Shown here in pieces: positions 41,967 through 49,465 of a DNA stretch of 64,000 bases. The notes below the pieces were generated by a model. That model searched no databases. It was not told the origin of the DNA and worked only from the letters and a program-made list of their open reading frames with translations. The position numbers were made by a program, and so were the translations under genes. The stretch lies in contig CAIPFE010000056.1 in the NCBI GenBank assembly GCA_903864275.1, forward strand, positions 1-64,000. Direction: 5' to 3'. Origin of the DNA: an uncultured Mucilaginibacter sp. (GTDB taxonomy: Bacteria; Bacteroidota; Bacteroidia; Sphingobacteriales; Sphingobacteriaceae). Every line of letters begins with the position of its first letter. Positions within the stretch are counted from its first letter, which is position 1.

Positions 41967-41994
41967 CCCTCTTTACGGCAAGCGATAAAGAGGG
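41967..41994. promoter_or_regulatory. Hairpin between proB and proA
   Basis: CCCTCTTTA and TAAAGAGGG form a perfect 9-bp stem with a 10-nt loop. No T-run follows on the minus strand, so it is not a standard terminator; it could adjust the proB/proA ratio by partial termination or protect an mRNA end. Confidence 0.55.
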
Positions 41995-42005
41995 TTGAAG
42001 GATCT

Positions 42006-43085
42006 TTAACTTTCTAAGTAAAGATAATCATAATGAACAAGCGCTTTTTGATTTTTTTGGCCCATCATTTCAGCAGCTTTATCAGAGCCGTACTCTGCAA
42101 TACCTAATCCAATAGGCTTATTATTTTCATCCACCAGTTTTATGATCTCGCCCTTTTTAAAGTCCGACAGGATGTTGATAACCCCGACCGGCAGCAGGCT
42201 TGACGCTTTGGCTGATGTAAGCGCTGCTTTTGCACCCTCGTTAACCTGTACAATGCCCTTGGCATAATTTCCCGCGTGGGCAATCCATTTCTTTTTGCCG
42301 GATGCCGACCTGTTGGGTATAAAATAGGTATGCGGCGCTTTATCGTCCAAAACATCAACCAGGATATTTTCCTTGGTGCCATTGGCTATATGAACAGCTA
42401 TACCCAATTGCGCTACTTTTTGGGCCATGGTTGATTTTGTGATCATGCCGCCTCGACCAAACTGCGAGCGGCCGGAACTTACAAATGAAGAAAAATCAAG
42501 GGTAGTGCCACTAACTTCTTCGATGACTTTGGCGCTATCGTTGTCCGGGTCACCGTCATATATGCCATCTACATTTGTTAATACGATGAGCGCCTGGGCA
42601 TTCAGCATGGAAGCGATGAGCCCGGCCAACTCATCATTATCGGTAAACATCAATTCGGTTACTGATACTACGTCATTTTCATTCACAACAGGGACTACAT
42701 GGTGCTGCAATAGTATTTTAAGGCAGTTTTTCATGTTCAGATAATGCAGCCTGTCCCTGAAATCTTCTTTGGTTACCAAAACCTGTGAGCAAAGAATGTT
42801 ATATTTTTCAAACTCGTAGGCATAGGTATTGATAAGCTTAACCTGGCCTATTGAGGCAAATAACTGCCGGGTGGCAATGGCGTCATACTTTTCAGAAATG
42901 TTGATCAAACTACGGCCCGAAGCAACCGCGCCCGAAGAAACCAATATCACTTCCTTGCCCTGCTTTTTTATTTTGGCTATCTGCTCAACCAGGTGGGTTA
43001 TCCGGTTCAGATCGGGCAAACCGTCCTTTTGGGTAATGACGTTTGATCCGATCTTAATGATTATACGCTGGTAATTATAGGCCAT
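42006..43085 (-). CDS. proB: Glutamate 5-kinase with PUA domain
   Basis: The 359-residue protein has the amino-acid kinase fold ('IIIKIGSNVITQ', 'LVSSGAVASGR', 'DNDELAGLIASM', 'GRGGMITKSTMAQK') and a C-terminal PUA domain ('GKKKWIAHA', 'KGEIIKLVDENN'). It phosphorylates glutamate as the first step of proline synthesis and is usually feedback inhibited by proline. It is the first gene of the proBA pair. Confidence 0.96.
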   Translation of the reverse strand: MAYNYQRIIIKIGSNVITQKDGLPDLNRITHLVEQIAKIKKQGKEVILVSSGAVASGRSLINISEKYDAIATRQLFASIGQVKLINTYAYEFEKYNILCSQVLVTKEDFRDRLHYLNMKNCLKILLQHHVVPVVNENDVVSVTELMFTDNDELAGLIASMLNAQALIVLTNVDGIYDGDPDNDSAKVIEEVSGTTLDFSSFVSSGRSQFGRGGMITKSTMAQKVAQLGIAVHIANGTKENILVDVLDDKAPHTYFIPNRSASGKKKWIAHAGNYAKGIVQVNEGAKAALTSAKASSLLPVGVINILSDFKKGEIIKLVDENNKPIGLGIAEYGSDKAAEMMGQKNQKALVHYDYLYLES

Positions 43086-43294
43086 TTAAGTAATAAAATG
43101 GTGCAATATACGTGGAAAATATGGCGATTGTTGTGGGTTTCGTATATTTTGGATAAGGTTTAGAGAATTATTATTTGTTTTTGAAGAATATTCGTGTTGA
43201 AATTGATCCAATTACAGTGATTTTCTATTAAAATAACCTGAATTTCGGCGTAGCGCTCTTGTTATCGTATAAAAAAATGTCAATTATATCCTTT

Positions 43295-44056
43295 TTAACT
43301 AATATACCCCTTCACATATTCCTTCGTCAATTCTTTTTGGGGATTAAGCAAAACTTCTTCGGTCGGGCCAAACTCTATGATCTTTCCCATATAAACAAAT
43401 ATGATATAATCTGATACCCGCCGGGCCTGCCGCAGGATATGGGTTACCAAAACAATCGTATATTTTTCTTTCAGGCTGATGAAAAGGTCTTCGATAATCG
43501 CTGTGGAGACTGGATCAAGGGCTGACGTGGATTCATCACCTAAAATGATCTCTGGCCCTACGGCAAGCCCGCGGGCCAGGCATAAACGCTGCTGCTGTCC
43601 GATAGACAGGCGCGTCGCCGACGTATTTAAACGGTCTTTTACTTCATTCCATAAGCCGGCAGCTTTCAACTGCTGCTCCACCAATTCATCCAACTCCTGT
43701 TTTTTGCGCGTACCATGAATACGCGGTCCATAGGCCACATTATCGTAAATTGACATGGGCAGGGGATAGGGGCGCTGGGAAAGCAAGCCCATTTTTTTAC
43801 GGATATGGGTTACTTCGGCAGCCGGATCGTAAATATTTTCACCGTCGACCAATACTTTGCCGTCGATCTTTACATCGGGGGTATTGTCTAACAGGCGGTT
43901 AAACGATTTTAGCAAGGTGGTTTTCCCGCAGCCGGATGGCCCGATAATGGAAGTCACCTTTTTATCAGGAATATTGATATTAATATCATTTAAAATATGC
44001 TGGTTGGCTATATGCGCATTTAAATGCTGTACGCTGATATGTGGTGTTTGCGTCAT
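43295..44056 (-). CDS. pstB: Phosphate ABC transporter ATP-binding protein
   Basis: The 253-residue ATPase has Walker A 'GPSGCGKTTLL', signature 'LSIGQQQRLCLARG', Walker B 'EIILGDESTSALDP' and the H-loop His in 'LVTHILRQA'. The signature's second residue and the Walker B 'DES' differ from the usual LSGGQQQ and DEPTSALDP of PstB. The start overlaps the pstA stop by four bases. It energises phosphate uptake; no phoU gene follows it, as it does in many bacteria. Confidence 0.95.
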   Translation of the reverse strand: MTQTPHISVQHLNAHIANQHILNDININIPDKKVTSIIGPSGCGKTTLLKSFNRLLDNTPDVKIDGKVLVDGENIYDPAAEVTHIRKKMGLLSQRPYPLPMSIYDNVAYGPRIHGTRKKQELDELVEQQLKAAGLWNEVKDRLNTSATRLSIGQQQRLCLARGLAVGPEIILGDESTSALDPVSTAIIEDLFISLKEKYTIVLVTHILRQARRVSDYIIFVYMGKIIEFGPTEEVLLNPQKELTKEYVKGYIS

Positions 44057-44901
44057 TGACTTTTATGTTTTGAGAATTTCTTTGTCAGTATTTGGGCTAA
44101 TACCGTTATAATTAATACGATGATGGTTAAAATGAGTGCGGACGCGTAACCGCGTCCCTGCACTTCGTCAACCGCGCTGCCTAACTGGAAAAAAATAGCC
44201 AGCGGTAACGTGGCGGCAGGCTGATGCAATGAAGTTGGGATGTTATCACTAAAGCCCGCCGTGAATAAAACCGATGCAACATCGCCAATAGCCCTGCCGA
44301 ATGATAGCAGTATGGCTGTAAATATTCCCGGCCTGATCTGCCTTAAAACTACTTTCGCCATTTCCCAGCGTGTTGCGCCGAGTGAGAGGGCTGCATCACG
44401 CAGCTCCAACGGCACCGTACGGATCACTTCATCCAGCGTACGCACCAAAATAGGGATCACCAGCAATGTAACAGCGATAATCCCGCCCAACAAGGATGCC
44501 CTTATCCCGAAATAGACCATGATCAAAAAGCCAAACGCGCCATAAACGATAGAGGGGATGCCAAAAAGCACGTCATAAGCCATTCGCAGCGTATTTGATA
44601 AAAACTTTTGACCATCCATATACATATTAATAAACAAGGCCACCGGGACACTTATGATTAAACCCAGCACGCTTGCCCCGCCTGCAATATAAAGCGACCC
44701 GATGATGGCATTCAGCACACCGCCTTCTTTACCAATATAAAAACCGCCACCTGGAATTTTCGTGATCATATCCAGGTTCATATAGGGTATGCCTTTATAA
44801 AAGATTGTTCCTACAATAAGGAAAAAGCTTCCTCCCACAACTATAGTGGCTAATACCATCAGTGACCTGAAAAATAATTCCTCAAATTTCCGCCTTCTCA
44901 T
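44053..44901 (-). CDS. pstA: Phosphate ABC transporter permease PstA
   Basis: The 282-residue protein has six membrane segments and the inner-membrane coupling motif 'EVIRTVPLELRDAALSLGATRWEMAKVV'-like region typical of PstA (only part quoted: 'AALSLGATRWE'). It overlaps pstC and pstB by four bases at either end, so the three are translationally coupled. Confidence 0.95.
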   Translation of the reverse strand: MRRRKFEELFFRSLMVLATIVVGGSFFLIVGTIFYKGIPYMNLDMITKIPGGGFYIGKEGGVLNAIIGSLYIAGGASVLGLIISVPVALFINMYMDGQKFLSNTLRMAYDVLFGIPSIVYGAFGFLIMVYFGIRASLLGGIIAVTLLVIPILVRTLDEVIRTVPLELRDAALSLGATRWEMAKVVLRQIRPGIFTAILLSFGRAIGDVASVLFTAGFSDNIPTSLHQPAATLPLAIFFQLGSAVDEVQGRGYASALILTIIVLIITVLAQILTKKFSKHKSQ

Positions 44902-45791
44902 GCCACAAGCCTCCTTTCCAAACGTGTTAATATTACCCTCGAAATAATGTTAAACAACAAGATGATTATAAAAAGCAGCAGCGCCGCGAACATCAGCGCC
45001 GAATCGTAAAGGGGGATCGACATCATTTCGCCGTAATTATTGGCAATAAGCGCAGGCAGGGGGTAACCGGTATCAAATACCGAATGTGGTGCTACTGCAT
45101 TGTTACCGCAAACCATCAATACGGCAATCGTCTCACCAAAAGCCCGGGATATGGCCAATACAGTAGCCGCGACGATACCCGGCAAAGCCTTGCGCAAAAT
45201 TACTTTCTTAATGGTTTCCCATTTGGTAGCGCCCAGTGACAGCGAAGCTTCTTTTAATTCCTGCGGGATCGTTCTGAGCACTTCGCTTATGATGCTTACG
45301 ATCAGCGGGAAGATCATTACTGCCAGCACGATCCCGCCGGCCAATACGCTATAACCCGTTGAAAAATCGACAAAGTGTGGTGCGATAAATTTTTGTATCA
45401 GCGGGATTATAAAAAGCACCCCCCAAACGCCAAATATTACCGGCGGAATGCCTGACAGCAGGTTTACAAACGGGGTAAGTATCCGTTTGACGCGTGCCGG
45501 GGCATACTCAACAATATACAATGAGGTAAGCAGGCAAAGCGGCAGGGCAACAATTATAGCAATACCTGTCACCCAAAGCGTGCCCATAATAAAGGGATAA
45601 AAACCAAATAATCCTTTAAGCGGTTTCCAGATGCTTGAGGTTAGCAGTTGTCCCCATGATAATTTATGCAATAACGGTATGGATTTATAATATAACCCGA
45701 TACCAATAACCAATAATACAGAAACTGATGCCAGTGTTAGTACCAGCATCAGTTTCGAGAAGAATTTATCTTTTATTAAGCGTAGCTGCAT
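44898..45791 (-). CDS. pstC: Phosphate ABC transporter permease PstC
   Basis: The 297-residue protein has about six membrane segments and the EAA-type loop 'KEASLSLGATKWETIKKV'. It forms the phosphate channel with PstA. It overlaps pstA by four bases but is separated from pstS by 108 bases that hold an inverted heptamer array, so expression of the channel and the binding protein may differ. Confidence 0.95.
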   Translation of the reverse strand: MQLRLIKDKFFSKLMLVLTLASVSVLLVIGIGLYYKSIPLLHKLSWGQLLTSSIWKPLKGLFGFYPFIMGTLWVTGIAIIVALPLCLLTSLYIVEYAPARVKRILTPFVNLLSGIPPVIFGVWGVLFIIPLIQKFIAPHFVDFSTGYSVLAGGIVLAVMIFPLIVSIISEVLRTIPQELKEASLSLGATKWETIKKVILRKALPGIVAATVLAISRAFGETIAVLMVCGNNAVAPHSVFDTGYPLPALIANNYGEMMSIPLYDSALMFAALLLFIIILLFNIISRVILTRLERRLVA

Positions 45792-45796
45792 TTTTT

Positions 45797-45896
45797 AGTT
45801 CATAGTTAATGGTTCATAGTTCATGGTATTGGATGTGCGTCAATCCTTTCAGACAATTTTTACTATGAACTATCATCTATGAACCATGAACCAAAG
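45797..45896. repeat. Inverted ATGAACT heptamer array between pstS and pstC
   Basis: The left arm is AGTTCAT, AGTTAAT, GGTTCAT, AGTTCAT (45797-45824); the right arm is ACTATGA, ACTATCA, TCTATGA, ACCATGA, ACCAAAG (45862-45896). The left arm differs from that at 26440-26467 by two bases over 33, so the two arrays share an origin. The stem-loop begins six bases upstream of the pstC start codon and ends at the pstS stop. Confidence 0.9.
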
Positions 45897-45899
45897 ACC

Positions 45900-46886
45900 T
45901 CAATCAACCTTCTTCAGTTCCTCCTGCAATTTGGTTTTAGAAAGCGCGATATAGCCGTTTTCGTCCACAAACTTTTGGCCGGTTGTAAGTACAAATTTTA
46001 CAAATTCAACCAGTTCTTTTTTCTTTGGCTTGCCTTTAAACAAAAAGCCAAGGTTTCGGGCAGGGGGGGAGGGATATCTTCCTTCGCCTATGGCTGCGGT
46101 TAAATCGTCAATGGTGCTGTAAAAATTTTCATCGGGGTCAATTTTGCCGTTGCCGTTTACATCAATTGGCAAGGCGTGGACACCAGCTACCTGTTTGCGT
46201 GTTTTCAGGTCATACAGGTAAGCTATGTTATTGTAACCGATAGCTGCGGGATCTTTCTTTACAGCTAAAGACAAACCAGGATCGCCGAAAACGCCGACGC
46301 CAAGCAGGTCTTCCTGTTTCTTGCCGAAATATTTGGCCCACGTTTCACCCGCGCCTGCCGCGTCTGAGCGGGTGTAAATATGAATAGGCACAGCGGCCTT
46401 GCCTGCCACCTGGTTCCAGTTTTTAATATTCCCGGTAACGAATATGTCAAGAAACTGCTCCCTTTTTACCCCTTTGGCCAGCAATGCTGCCGCGTTCGGA
46501 TTGCCGGTGTTAAATGTTGGCACTACCGCGTCCTTAGTTACATACACAGTGTAAGCGCCCTTTTTTACTTCGGACGGATCAATATCGCGCGAAGCCAAAC
46601 CAATATCAACCAAACCTGACAGTGCATCTGTGATCCCTTTACCTGCGCCGCCTGCGGAAATATTAAACACCACCTTGGGGTGCAGCTTTTTAAATTCGTC
46701 GGCCCATTTGACAGTAATAGGATAAAGGGCAAAGGCGCCGGATATGGTGATCGTCCCTTCCAGGTCATCGGCAGCCGGTTTCGCATCGTTCCCTTTAATA
46801 AAGGAAGAGGTGGCGATTAAAACACTTATAGCAGCAATTGCTGCTATAAGTGTTTGTCCTTTTTTATTAAAGAATAATTTTTTCAT
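45900..46886 (-). CDS. pstS: Phosphate ABC transporter substrate-binding protein
   Basis: The 328-residue protein has a signal segment (about residues 1-31) encoded through a perfect 36-bp palindrome. PstS-type motifs follow: 'GTITISGAFALYPIT', 'ISAGGAGKGITDAL', 'IGLASRDIDPSE' and 'TRSDAAGAGETWAKYF', which form the phosphate-binding site. An extra loop reads DVNGNGKIDPDE, a match to the 12-residue EF-hand calcium-binding loop and not usual in PstS. It lies 11 bases after the porin gene, with pstCAB following, so the order porin-pstSCAB is clear. Confidence 0.94.
   Translation of the reverse strand: MKKLFFNKKGQTLIAAIAAISVLIATSSFIKGNDAKPAADDLEGTITISGAFALYPITVKWADEFKKLHPKVVFNISAGGAGKGITDALSGLVDIGLASRDIDPSEVKKGAYTVYVTKDAVVPTFNTGNPNAAALLAKGVKREQFLDIFVTGNIKNWNQVAGKAAVPIHIYTRSDAAGAGETWAKYFGKKQEDLLGVGVFGDPGLSLAVKKDPAAIGYNNIAYLYDLKTRKQVAGVHALPIDVNGNGKIDPDENFYSTIDDLTAAIGEGRYPSPPARNLGFLFKGKPKKKELVEFVKFVLTTGQKFVDENGYIALSKTKLQEELKKVD
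46820..46855. repeat. Perfect 36-bp palindrome inside the pstS signal-peptide codons
   Basis: AAACACTTATAGCAGCAA is followed directly by its exact reverse complement. It covers nucleotides 32-67 of the pstS coding region and encodes the hydrophobic TLIAAIAAISV stretch. In mRNA it would fold to a 16-bp stem with a 4-nt loop just after the start codon. Confidence 0.95.
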
Positions 46887-46897
46887 AGATGTTATTA

Positions 46898-48043
46898 TTA
46901 AAATATCAGTTGTAATTGAACCTCGAGAATGTTGTTTTTAATTTGGGTAGCTGCTTCCTCATGGCGGTCGAGGTAATCAATAGTGATTTTTGTCCAGTCG
47001 CTAAAGAAGTAGTTTATGCCGCCCGTATATATAAAAGTACGATCTGTTGGTTTTATTTTGTTTGGATCATAAGTATCATACTTTGCTGCAAGCTGTAGCT
47101 TTTTAGGTACGACGAAATAAGCCGCCTGTCCGAAATAGCCGTCTCTTTTTATAATGCCATCGGTACCTTTATCGTACTCTGCCTGTACCGACAGTGGGCC
47201 CGTCACATATCTGGCATCGAAACCTCCCCGGTTACGGGTTTGATTTGTAGCAGGCGTGCCATAATTGGCCAGTCCGTTGTAAAAATCAGCGCCTATTGAC
47301 AGGTTTTTTACCGGGTGGATAACAAGCCTGCCGCCAAAGTCCTTATGATCGTTGTTATCCGTAGTAACGTCGTATCCCGCGCCATTGAAAACTCCGAAAC
47401 TATAATCGAAAAGATAATGGTCATCCAATTTGGCAAGGTTTCCGGTTATCTGCACGCCAATGTCGCGGCCCTGTTGATTGCTGGTTGAGGATATTACATC
47501 TTTCGACCGGCCCACGAGCGCTTCAACTACCTGCGAGCGGTCAATAAATTCAAGCTGAGAGTCTGTAATCAAGCTTTCCAGTGAAAAAGGAATTTTAAAT
47601 TGCCCGGCAGTGAATTTCAGGTAATCGCCGAATTTATAGGATGTCCAGGCATCGACGAGTTTCACGGTAGCGCCACCAAACTCGCTGTAAATATCATACG
47701 ACCACTTGTCGGTTACATCACCCCGTACATCCAAACGAATACGGTGCAAATCAAATGCGTCGTTTACGCCTGATTGCTGAAAACCCTGGTAGCGCACTTG
47801 TACCAGCCCGCTTAGCTGCAGGGCCTTGCTGCCAATGGTTATGCCGTGCACGTTCTCTTTATCTTTTCGTGCCTGTTCTTTTATCGCCTGGTCTGCCCGG
47901 AGCGAATCGGCTTCGTGCTGGCTGATGACATTCTTCTTCAGGAGTAAGTTTATTAAATCGTCATTTTGTTGTGCTTTCGCTGTTATTGCTGTGAAAAGTA
48001 TACCCAATAGGAGTACCGTTCTGATTACGTAAAGTAATTTCAT
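46898..48043 (-). CDS. Phosphate-selective porin O/P-family outer-membrane protein
   Basis: The 381-residue protein has a signal peptide (about residues 1-24), a short coiled coil ('SLRADQAIKEQARKD') and a beta-barrel of the Porin_O_P type, with alternating strands ending in the aromatic C terminus 'LQLIF'. Such porins take up phosphate, or pyrophosphate, across the outer membrane. The gene lies 11 bases before pstS and is the first of the operon, so outer- and inner-membrane phosphate uptake are encoded together. It is the most upstream gene of the unit. Confidence 0.92.
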   Translation of the reverse strand: MKLLYVIRTVLLLGILFTAITAKAQQNDDLINLLLKKNVISQHEADSLRADQAIKEQARKDKENVHGITIGSKALQLSGLVQVRYQGFQQSGVNDAFDLHRIRLDVRGDVTDKWSYDIYSEFGGATVKLVDAWTSYKFGDYLKFTAGQFKIPFSLESLITDSQLEFIDRSQVVEALVGRSKDVISSTSNQQGRDIGVQITGNLAKLDDHYLFDYSFGVFNGAGYDVTTDNNDHKDFGGRLVIHPVKNLSIGADFYNGLANYGTPATNQTRNRGGFDARYVTGPLSVQAEYDKGTDGIIKRDGYFGQAAYFVVPKKLQLAAKYDTYDPNKIKPTDRTFIYTGGINYFFSDWTKITIDYLDRHEEAATQIKNNILEVQLQLIF

Positions 48044-48385
48044 GTGTTAATTTTAGTCGTGAAAATTTTGGTTAATAATGTTATGCGGGTTATGTTGAAA
48101 GATCAACAACAACAACTATGCATATTAGGGGATGTGATTTTGGTATAACCGGAAAGAATAGGAACGGATTGCCTGTTCGGCTTAAAAGTTTTCATTTGTT
48201 TTTAATATCTATATTATCTACCTATTTAGTAGTGTAAATATATAGCGAATATTTTAATTCACAAATGTTTATTGAAAAAAAGTTGAGATTATTTTTTAAT
48301 AAACTGATTATTAATAAGATATAAAATAAAAAACCGACAGCGTTTAACGGCTGTCGGCTATAAAACAATAAAATAACCTCATATT
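48044..48385. other. Intergenic region upstream of the porin-pst operon
   Basis: These 342 bases hold no gene. They contain the RND-operon terminator (48328-48357) and, nearer the porin gene, a small palindrome GTTGAAAGATCAAC at 48094-48107 that might be an operator. The rest is very AT-rich (about 48190-48330). I see no clear TAnnTTTG promoter for the pst operon on the minus strand. Confidence 0.5.
48328..48357 (-). terminator. Rho-independent terminator of the RND efflux operon
   Basis: CCGACAGC and GCTGTCGG pair perfectly (8 bp) around an 8-nt loop, and on the minus strand the stem is followed by T6. It lies 28 bases beyond the adaptor stop at 48386. Confidence 0.85.
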
Positions 48386-49465
48386 TTATTGTAGTTCATC
48401 ACCCTGTCTGATCTCATCTGAGGCATGCACTAATATTTTATCATTAGCCTTTAGGTTACCAAATACCTCAGTAGAATCGTTACTGACCAACCCTTCTTTA
48501 ATGTTAACCAGTTCGGCCTTGCCACTACTATCCTTAACAACATATTCGTGCTCCGTAGAACGGACAATTGCATTATTAGGCACCAGCAACGATTTCGCCC
48601 CTGACAGCATAGGTATCCTTACTTCGGCATACATGCCAGGTTTCAGTGCCCCGTTTTTGTTCAGCACATCAATTTCAATCGCTTCCTGCTGCATACTACC
48701 AAGGGCATTTGCGGAGCGGCTGATCTTTGCGGTTTGTTCCTGGCCGGGCATGGCATTAAAGATAAAGGTAACCGGTTGCTTTAAATCAACCTTATCCACG
48801 TAATCTTCGGGAATGGAGACGGTGAGGCGCATTTTATGGATATCCTGCAGCACCAGCATAGGCTGGTCGGTGGCTTTGCCCGGGGCAACAAGCGCTCCCG
48901 GCGAAACATTGCGCTCTATGATCATCCCATCAAAAGGCGCATAAATACGAAGGTAGCCCAGCATTGCCCTTACGGCTGCTACATTTGAGTGTTGGGCTTG
49001 TGCCTTTGCTTCACTGGCTTTCATTTGTGAATTTGCGTCATCAAGGTCTAAAGGCGATACCGAACCCGGTTCTTTCGCTGCTTCCTTCAACCGGTCATAT
49101 TTTTCTTTACTTGCTTCGGCATCGGCCTGCGCCTGTACATACTGTGAGTTGGCCGCCTCCAGTTGCGATTCCATTTCAGGGGCTTCCAGGATAACAAGTA
49201 ATTGTCCTTTTTTTACGATGGAGCCGCGGTCTACAAATAACTGCTTTACAAACCCGTTGACTTTCGGGAACAGGTTAACTTCATTAAAAGGGATTAACTG
49301 GCCCGGCAGCCGGGCTGAGCTTGACAGCGCTTTTTCAGCAACGGTACCGAATTGATATTTACTGGCTTGCTTTGTCTGTGCGGTTAAATCAACAGGCTTT
49401 TGATTGCCGGAACATGCAGCAAACAAACCTATTACAGCGATTAACGGATATGATCTATATTTCAT
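48386..49465 (-). CDS. RND efflux periplasmic adaptor lipoprotein (MFP)
   Basis: The 359-residue protein has a lipobox ending at Cys18 ('FAACSG'), then the membrane-fusion-protein layout: a lipoyl half-motif ('GFVKQLFVDRGSIVKKGQLLVIL'-type region, about residues 70-95), a coiled-coil hairpin (about 100-165), the second lipoyl half ('YLRIYAPFDGMI') and a beta-barrel domain. It links the RND pump to the outer-membrane channel. The pump gene overlaps it by 11 bases, so pump and adaptor are translationally coupled. Confidence 0.94.
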   Translation of the reverse strand: MKYRSYPLIAVIGLFAACSGNQKPVDLTAQTKQASKYQFGTVAEKALSSSARLPGQLIPFNEVNLFPKVNGFVKQLFVDRGSIVKKGQLLVILEAPEMESQLEAANSQYVQAQADAEASKEKYDRLKEAAKEPGSVSPLDLDDANSQMKASEAKAQAQHSNVAAVRAMLGYLRIYAPFDGMIIERNVSPGALVAPGKATDQPMLVLQDIHKMRLTVSIPEDYVDKVDLKQPVTFIFNAMPGQEQTAKISRSANALGSMQQEAIEIDVLNKNGALKPGMYAEVRIPMLSGAKSLLVPNNAIVRSTEHEYVVKDSSGKAELVNIKEGLVSNDSTEVFGNLKANDKILVHASDEIRQGDELQ

